In this document: one piece after another, positions 13,801 to 16,768 of the stretch | Layout of the letters: each line of letters begins with the position of its first letter | Numbering within the stretch: the stretch's first letter is position 1 | NCBI GenBank assembly: GCA_021153165.1 | Contig: JAGKTZ010000040.1 | Location: forward strand, 1 to 16,768 | Reading direction: 5' to 3' | Source: Prevotellaceae bacterium | GTDB taxonomy: Bacteria; Bacteroidota; Bacteroidia; Bacteroidales; Bacteroidaceae | Length of the DNA: 16,768 nucleotides | Notes under the pieces: model-generated | The model's database searches: none | Seen by the model: only the letters and a program-made list of their open reading frames with translations | Told to the model about the DNA's origin: nothing | Program-made: the position numbers and the translations under genes

Positions 13801-15189
13801 GCCTAATGGAGTGAATAATAAGAGTGTCAACAACAAAGCGACGCACACATACCCAATTCCCTTGGGCAATCGGTCTGCTTTTTGTTCTACCCAATCATGC
13901 AACTTGGTTAATCCAATCACGTCCAACACCATTAGGGGCAGGGTCAATACGATTATCAATAAGGCCGCACATTTGATGAGCACATTTTTACGTTTGTCGG
14001 TCAGCACTTCGCTCAACCTACTTACCTTTTGTTTGTAGGGTTTAAAGAAGAACCATATAAGGATAGACATCGGTGCATCAAACGAAATCCAATATCTATC
14101 TTGATAAAACTTCTTGAAATTGACAAACTGCAATAAAAATATCACAATGATACCGACCAATATACCGGTTCCCATATCCACACCCAACAATCTGTCACAA
14201 AGGGGGTCGTTTATCGAGAACATGGACAAAAGGCTCAGTCCTGTCAGCATCATCAATACCGACAGCATAGTTTCATCGATAGACTTGCGTCGCACCACGC
14301 TCGTGATATACAACACCCACCATGCACCGAGCACCAGCACGACATACCAGACCAATTCATCCTTGTATTCTTTTGGTGTGCGCACAGTCACAGTACCTTC
14401 TTCTTTGATTTGCTTCAGCGTAGTTTCATCAAACAGTCTGATCAAATGCTCCTTCTCTTTAAATTCAAAATTGGCTTTGCCTTTATGCACTTTTTCCAAA
14501 GTTCCACCCACAGTACCCCTTGAACTGCCATATTCATACCCTTTTCTGATGGGCAGCACACTATACGACTTTTGGGGATCCAATCCATTGAAGACCACTT
14601 CACCATCATCATTTGTACGCTTATAGGCCAGCACACGACGTGTCGCTGTAGGCGGACCATTCAGTGTATCCACATACTCTTCACACAGACGCACAGCCAC
14701 ACCGGCACAAGCACTATCTTCATTGGTTACTTCTACCTTGATGACGCCATTTTTCTCATTCAGGTCGACACCTTGATTTTTCCACGCGCCCTTTTCAAAA
14801 GTGGCAAAGTCATCATCAATGCCTAAATTAATTTGAGATTGCAACAACTTTGCGCGTAGACCCTCACCTCCGGCACTATCGATTTCTGCAGCTTTCGCTT
14901 GCCAGATACGTTTATTCAGTTCAAGCAGTGCACCAGGTCTTTCATTCTCTTGCAACTTCTTGGATAAAGTATTAGCAATAAACTTCGCATCTTCCTTTGT
15001 CTGCACATAACTATGAGTCAATAGGATTGTTGCCAACCTATCCGCACCCATATCAGCGGTTAGATTCACAGCCCCACCATTCTCATAGCGCTGCTCCACA
15101 CTCTGAAAACGCTCATTGGAGTTAGAAAACAGTTTAAAGAATAGTCCTAGGAGAACTACTGTGACGATTAATAGATAGATCTTTTTCAT
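10825..15189 (-). CDS. SEDS (FtsW/RodA) glycosyltransferase fused to class B PBP transpeptidase
   Basis: 1454 residues in one uninterrupted frame from ATG 15187-15189. N-terminal TM (4-22). Periplasmic region 25-278 whose 148-245 part resembles a Cna-B/carboxypeptidase-regulatory-like beta domain (VEVTNEDSACAGVAV, TNDDGEVVFNGLDP). SEDS part about 280-820 with many TM helices: FQPSEIAKY (479-487), LLGDMGPALVL (539-549), GLASGGIKGQGLG (691-703), FHTD with the likely catalytic Asp716, AEQMGFIG, IIPLTGVTVPFFSFG (782-796). A further TM (843-864) enters the PBP: pedestal GDIYDRNG (904-911), SxxK in PGSTAKV (S1164, K1167), SSN (1217-1219), GGKTGT (1374-1379). All catalytic motifs of both enzymes are present. 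Expected role: polymerise lipid II and cross-link it, as RodA-PBP2 or FtsW-PBP3 do as separate subunits. Elongation versus division cannot be told. Starts 4 nt after the 153-nt repeat. Confidence 0.93.
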   Translation of the reverse strand: MKKIYLLIVTVVLLGLFFKLFSNSNERFQSVEQRYENGGAVNLTADMGADRLATILLTHSYVQTKEDAKFIANTLSKKLQENERPGALLELNKRIWQAKAAEIDSAGGEGLRAKLLQSQINLGIDDDFATFEKGAWKNQGVDLNEKNGVIKVEVTNEDSACAGVAVRLCEEYVDTLNGPPTATRRVLAYKRTNDDGEVVFNGLDPQKSYSVLPIRKGYEYGSSRGTVGGTLEKVHKGKANFEFKEKEHLIRLFDETTLKQIKEEGTVTVRTPKEYKDELVWYVVLVLGAWWVLYITSVVRRKSIDETMLSVLMMLTGLSLLSMFSINDPLCDRLLGVDMGTGILVGIIVIFLLQFVNFKKFYQDRYWISFDAPMSILIWFFFKPYKQKVSRLSEVLTDKRKNVLIKCAALLIIVLTLPLMVLDVIGLTKLHDWVEQKADRLPKGIGYVCVALLLTLLLFTPLGASVGGMKVNLNLGFLFQPSEIAKYLFVISAAAYFSVKADSIVRYSAQGNLNLISSKLKMLAVILICLLLLMGLYLLLGDMGPALVLAFTFIIIYSIIKSKIELEGQSDGVILKRIFTSDVAMLIYGVLSFVCCVLIGHYLDNLALFSGLWFVVWIVGGILRKQLFETPIVFNLIIVCFMFGSSLLGGGIGERLEARNEMCTNTWGVLPVDGVKGDPGANTQVAEGLWGLASGGIKGQGLGDGSPHFIPAFHTDMVLESIAEQMGFIGVFVIIVLFAILLRKTIVWGFRTAHPFLFFLCLGVAVVTGVQFLIISLGSLGIIPLTGVTVPFFSFGKVSVILNMFAFGVVLSIASHITEEYKKTSAEMIQMSQKNMEKYNYSISILSGVYSCVALFICGVFFYYQYVERDEILTKPVYVNSASGVPVLAYNPRIAQLTNKMYPGDIYDRNGVLLATSNKSKLKSHSTTYALSGVECDTSKVQRRYYPYGEHLYFMLGDFNSKLFFSSSDVSPRGYMAEARHLSDLRGFDNIKVDKNGKPVRVVLNSSEWAPGKFHAADYSTSTGEIQVRDYSRLLPYLKAGLYSDVNAKFEGKDAGLWHVGDIRPKDVHITLDAVLQTRLQDALAEYAKQNFNDTKWNKLRMSVVVLDGANGDMLASANYPLPDYVMLKNAPNVYEKVEKNQESNWKAYTDMDLGLVRATAPGSTAKVISAIAGLRKIGVDAANPELDDYYYDIDPVQKVGLEPTGRVTMRDAIVKSSNCYFINLINDHNVYDSLAYVYRTVGVNINGSSPYILNYNTYNPNTHWDAKVIIQASGATTAYKNYIKKYRNIKDPRMNKHEAWWWVWGQGKMAATPLAMARVASIVGNYGSMPVTRFVLDSAKVSVPVITYAEAERLNEFMKEEAVVKKFTNANVGGKTGTAERILYIDNKVKKPHDGWFICFVENSRIKKNGQVYIAPLGVAVRLERLGSGMSDKAVDVTRDVVLEVLGELGYLQ

Positions 15190-15192
15190 TTG

Positions 15193-15345
15193 TCTATTGG
15201 TGATATAGTAAATATCTTGATTTGCATAATATTTTTTAGTTTGTCATTGGGTGTGCCATGCGTTTCGTTTTTGGGGTTCGTCTCTCTCTCCCCTTTTGCT
15301 TCACACCTCCCACACCCAATCCTGTCTTAGCTTAGATTATATGAA
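15193..15345 (-). repeat. 153-nt element, copy B, between kinase-FGE gene and SEDS-PBP gene
   Basis: Gapless counterpart of 1741-1893. The 10-bp perfect inverted repeat is kept: ATTGGGTGTG (15246-15255) with CACACCCAAT (15311-15320). The inner stem of copy A is weakened here (ATGCGT facing ACACCT on the plus strand: one mismatch and one wobble). It fills almost the whole 156-nt gap, so it also supplies the leader of the SEDS-PBP gene. No Bacteroides promoter match is visible in it, hence read-through from the kinase-FGE gene is likely. Confidence 0.8.
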
Positions 15346-16768
15346 CTATAGGGCCAGTCGCAGCCCTAGGGCGCGGTAGCGATTGACGGGAATAATGTTG
15401 TCGCGAAAAGCCACACGGTTGCCCAAGGCATCGCAGCCCCAGCTGCCCCCACGATTCACACGGTTAGAGCCCGAGTCTGGACCAGCAGGATTATACGAGG
15501 GGGATTGACTATAATAGTCACTATCATACCAATCCTGACACCATTCCCAGACGTTACCACTCATGTCGTATAGTCCCAATTCGTTGGAGCGTTTCTGCTT
15601 GACGGGATGGGTTGTGCCAGAGGCATTATTATAATACCACGCCACATCCGACAAGGTGTTGCTACCACTGTATTTATACCCACGAGATTTGTTACCCCCA
15701 CGTGCGGCATACTCCCATTCGGCTTCTGTGGGCAGGCGGAAGTCCTTTCCGGTCAAATCATTGAGCCGGCTAATAAAGGTTTGGCAATCGTCCCAAGAGA
15801 CCATTTCCACTGGACGCTGACTGTCGCCAGTGAAATACGACGGGTTAGAGCCCATCACGGCATGCCACAACTGCTGAGTCACCTCGGTCTCACCAATATA
15901 GTAGTCACGCAAGGTGACGCTGTGCACTGGTTGCTCACGGCTATAAGCCTCCGAATCATTAGAGCCCATGCGGAAGGTGCCACCCTGGACATAGACCATC
16001 TGGAAAGATACACCATTGACGGTAAATTCAGAGACATATCCAAGGGTATCTTCAGGGACAATTTCACCTTCACCACCAGATGTATCATCCTGAGACCCTA
16101 CACCTTCACCACCAGATGTATTATCCTGAGACCCTACACCTTCACCACCAGATGTATTATCCTGACCCCCAACACCAGCAATAATCAAACCCAAAATTAT
16201 CGCGACTATACATGTTGAGAAAAACCATTTGTTAAAAGAAGATCGTTTACGCTCCTCACTTGAAATAGTTTTGTTTCCTAAATCTGATTGCGGACTTTGC
16301 TCAGGCATAGGCTTAGGAGGGGGAGGTACAGAGGTTTCTACCCTCACATCACTCACCGCCTTAAACTCAGGTTTATCCGCCATCCTTCCGACAACAAGCG
16401 TTTCATCTGGCAAAACTTGTGTGGAGGGAAGCGGTGGAGCATTAAAGTGTTCCGGTTGTAAGGCAACAACTTCTGCCACTATCGTTTCTGGCGTAGGTTG
16501 ATGTTCACTCTCTTGTGCAAATACCATCAATGCCTTACCGCTTTGGAATCTATCCTCTTCTTTCTTCTCTAGGCATTTCAGGATTAGTGCTTCGAGCCAG
16601 TCGGGATAGTCTTTTTCATAGGTCTGACTGGGATGCGCCTTCTCAAATACCTCTTTACGATAAGTGTATATAGCAGGAGGTCTTTCATTTATATGAGCAT
16701 TGTATAATTGGTGCTCAGCCTCAAATGAATTCTGATTTTGCGAATCAATCATGAATGGTGGACGACCA
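15346..16768 (-). CDS. Ser/Thr protein kinase-TM-FGE/C-type-lectin fusion, 5' end cut by window edge
   Basis: 473 visible codons; the frame is open to the right edge. The ATG at 16750-16752 is internal: the preceding codons give GRPPF, matching GRVPF and GSVPF in the C-lobes of the two other kinases. Visible order: kinase C-lobe end (to about 85) with YEKDYPDWLEALILKCLEKK and EDRF; Pro-rich linker; one TM (about 181-200); three 12-residue repeats of the type VGSQDNTSGGEG; FGE-sulfatase domain (about 245-473) with GGTFRMGS, FRLPTEAEWEYAARGG, SGNVWEWCQDWY and final GLRLAL. Topology: kinase inside, FGE domain outside. After GGSW there is one Cys (GGSWGCDALGNR) but not the second of the FGE active-site pair, so a sensor/binding role is more likely than catalysis. 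It heads the locus, 156 nt before SEDS-PBP. Whether it shares the Lys-to-Arg change of its paralogues cannot be seen. Confidence 0.88.
   Translation of the reverse strand, partial: GRPPFMIDSQNQNSFEAEHQLYNAHINERPPAIYTYRKEVFEKAHPSQTYEKDYPDWLEALILKCLEKKEEDRFQSGKALMVFAQESEHQPTPETIVAEVVALQPEHFNAPPLPSTQVLPDETLVVGRMADKPEFKAVSDVRVETSVPPPPKPMPEQSPQSDLGNKTISSEERKRSSFNKWFFSTCIVAIILGLIIAGVGGQDNTSGGEGVGSQDNTSGGEGVGSQDDTSGGEGEIVPEDTLGYVSEFTVNGVSFQMVYVQGGTFRMGSNDSEAYSREQPVHSVTLRDYYIGETEVTQQLWHAVMGSNPSYFTGDSQRPVEMVSWDDCQTFISRLNDLTGKDFRLPTEAEWEYAARGGNKSRGYKYSGSNTLSDVAWYYNNASGTTHPVKQKRSNELGLYDMSGNVWEWCQDWYDSDYYSQSPSYNPAGPDSGSNRVNRGGSWGCDALGNRVAFRDNIIPVNRYRALGLRLAL
15367..15456 (-). other. Hypervariable block B (candidate DGR variable repeat) in kinase-FGE C-terminus
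   Basis: A 90-nt segment corresponding to block A but two codons shorter. 19 of 21 variable codons end in C or T. Shared framework positions R-V-x-R-G-x-x-W-(7 variable)-R-V-x-x-R-x-x-I-x-P-x-x-R...GLRLAL use adenine-free codons apart from the Ile. It ends in GGGCTGCG, then TAG and the conserved inverted-repeat element. The length difference from block A argues that the two were not copied from one and the same template. Confidence 0.5.
16067..16174 (-). repeat. Three 36-bp tandem repeats encoding the extracytoplasmic linker
   Basis: Units 16067-16102, 16103-16138 and 16139-16174 each encode a 12-residue Gly/Asp/Ser/Thr linker unit between the membrane segment and the FGE domain. Units differ at only a few bases, so copy number could change by slippage and alter the reach of the outer domain. 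Confidence 0.9.

Noticed and set aside
16067..16174. CRISPR-like repeats
   Set aside because: The units are contiguous with no spacers and lie in frame within the kinase-FGE gene.
16750..16752. ATG as start of a separate 468-residue protein
   Set aside because: Codons upstream continue the kinase C-lobe (GRPPF aligned with GRVPF and GSVPF in the paralogues), so the ATG is internal to a gene cut by the window edge.

Overview
The window looks like chromosomal DNA of a Bacteroidota species, most likely Bacteroidales (Prevotella/Bacteroides-like). This rests on the trpS promoter, which matches the Bacteroides form TTTG-N19-TAnnTTTG, on the near absence of Shine-Dalgarno sites before starts, and on the Bacteroidales-style SUMF1/FGE-domain secreted proteins. 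Every supported gene is on the minus strand, so transcription runs from high to low coordinates.

Layout in transcription order. (1) At 16768-15346 is the 3' part of a protein kinase fused through a membrane segment and a repeat linker to a SUMF1/FGE (C-type-lectin fold) domain. (2) At 15345-15193 is a 153-nt intergenic element with a long inverted repeat. (3) At 15189-10825 is a 1454-residue protein that joins an N-terminal periplasmic domain, a complete SEDS (FtsW/RodA) glycosyltransferase and a complete class B penicillin-binding transpeptidase. (4) At 10655-10458 is a fragment resembling only the C-terminus of an FGE domain. (5) At 10422-9706 is a membrane-anchored protein with two SH3b repeats. 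(6) At 9454-1894 is a tight operon: kinase with SH3b domain, kinase with coiled coils, FHA protein, second protein with a degenerate FHA domain, PP2C phosphatase, and a secreted FGE-domain protein. (7) Next come a second copy of the 153-nt element (1893-1741), an uncharacterised stretch and a strong intrinsic terminator (1475-1449). (8) trpS, with its own promoter and a 5' hairpin, runs off the left edge.

Working model (inference). This is a phospho-signalling locus for cell-wall synthesis. The gene content parallels the actinobacterial fhaA/fhaB-pstP-rodA-pbpA-pknA-pknB locus: kinases, PP2C phosphatase, two FHA proteins, SEDS polymerase and class B PBP. Here SEDS and PBP are one polypeptide, SH3b and coiled-coil segments take the place of PASTA sensor domains, and FGE/CLec domains are added at both ends of the locus.

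The two full FGE C-termini sit in nearly identical flanks but differ sharply over about 90 nt. Variable columns are almost all NNY codons, and nearly all framework codons lack adenine. This is the pattern left by diversity-generating retroelement (DGR) mutagenesis. No reverse transcriptase or template repeat is visible in the window.
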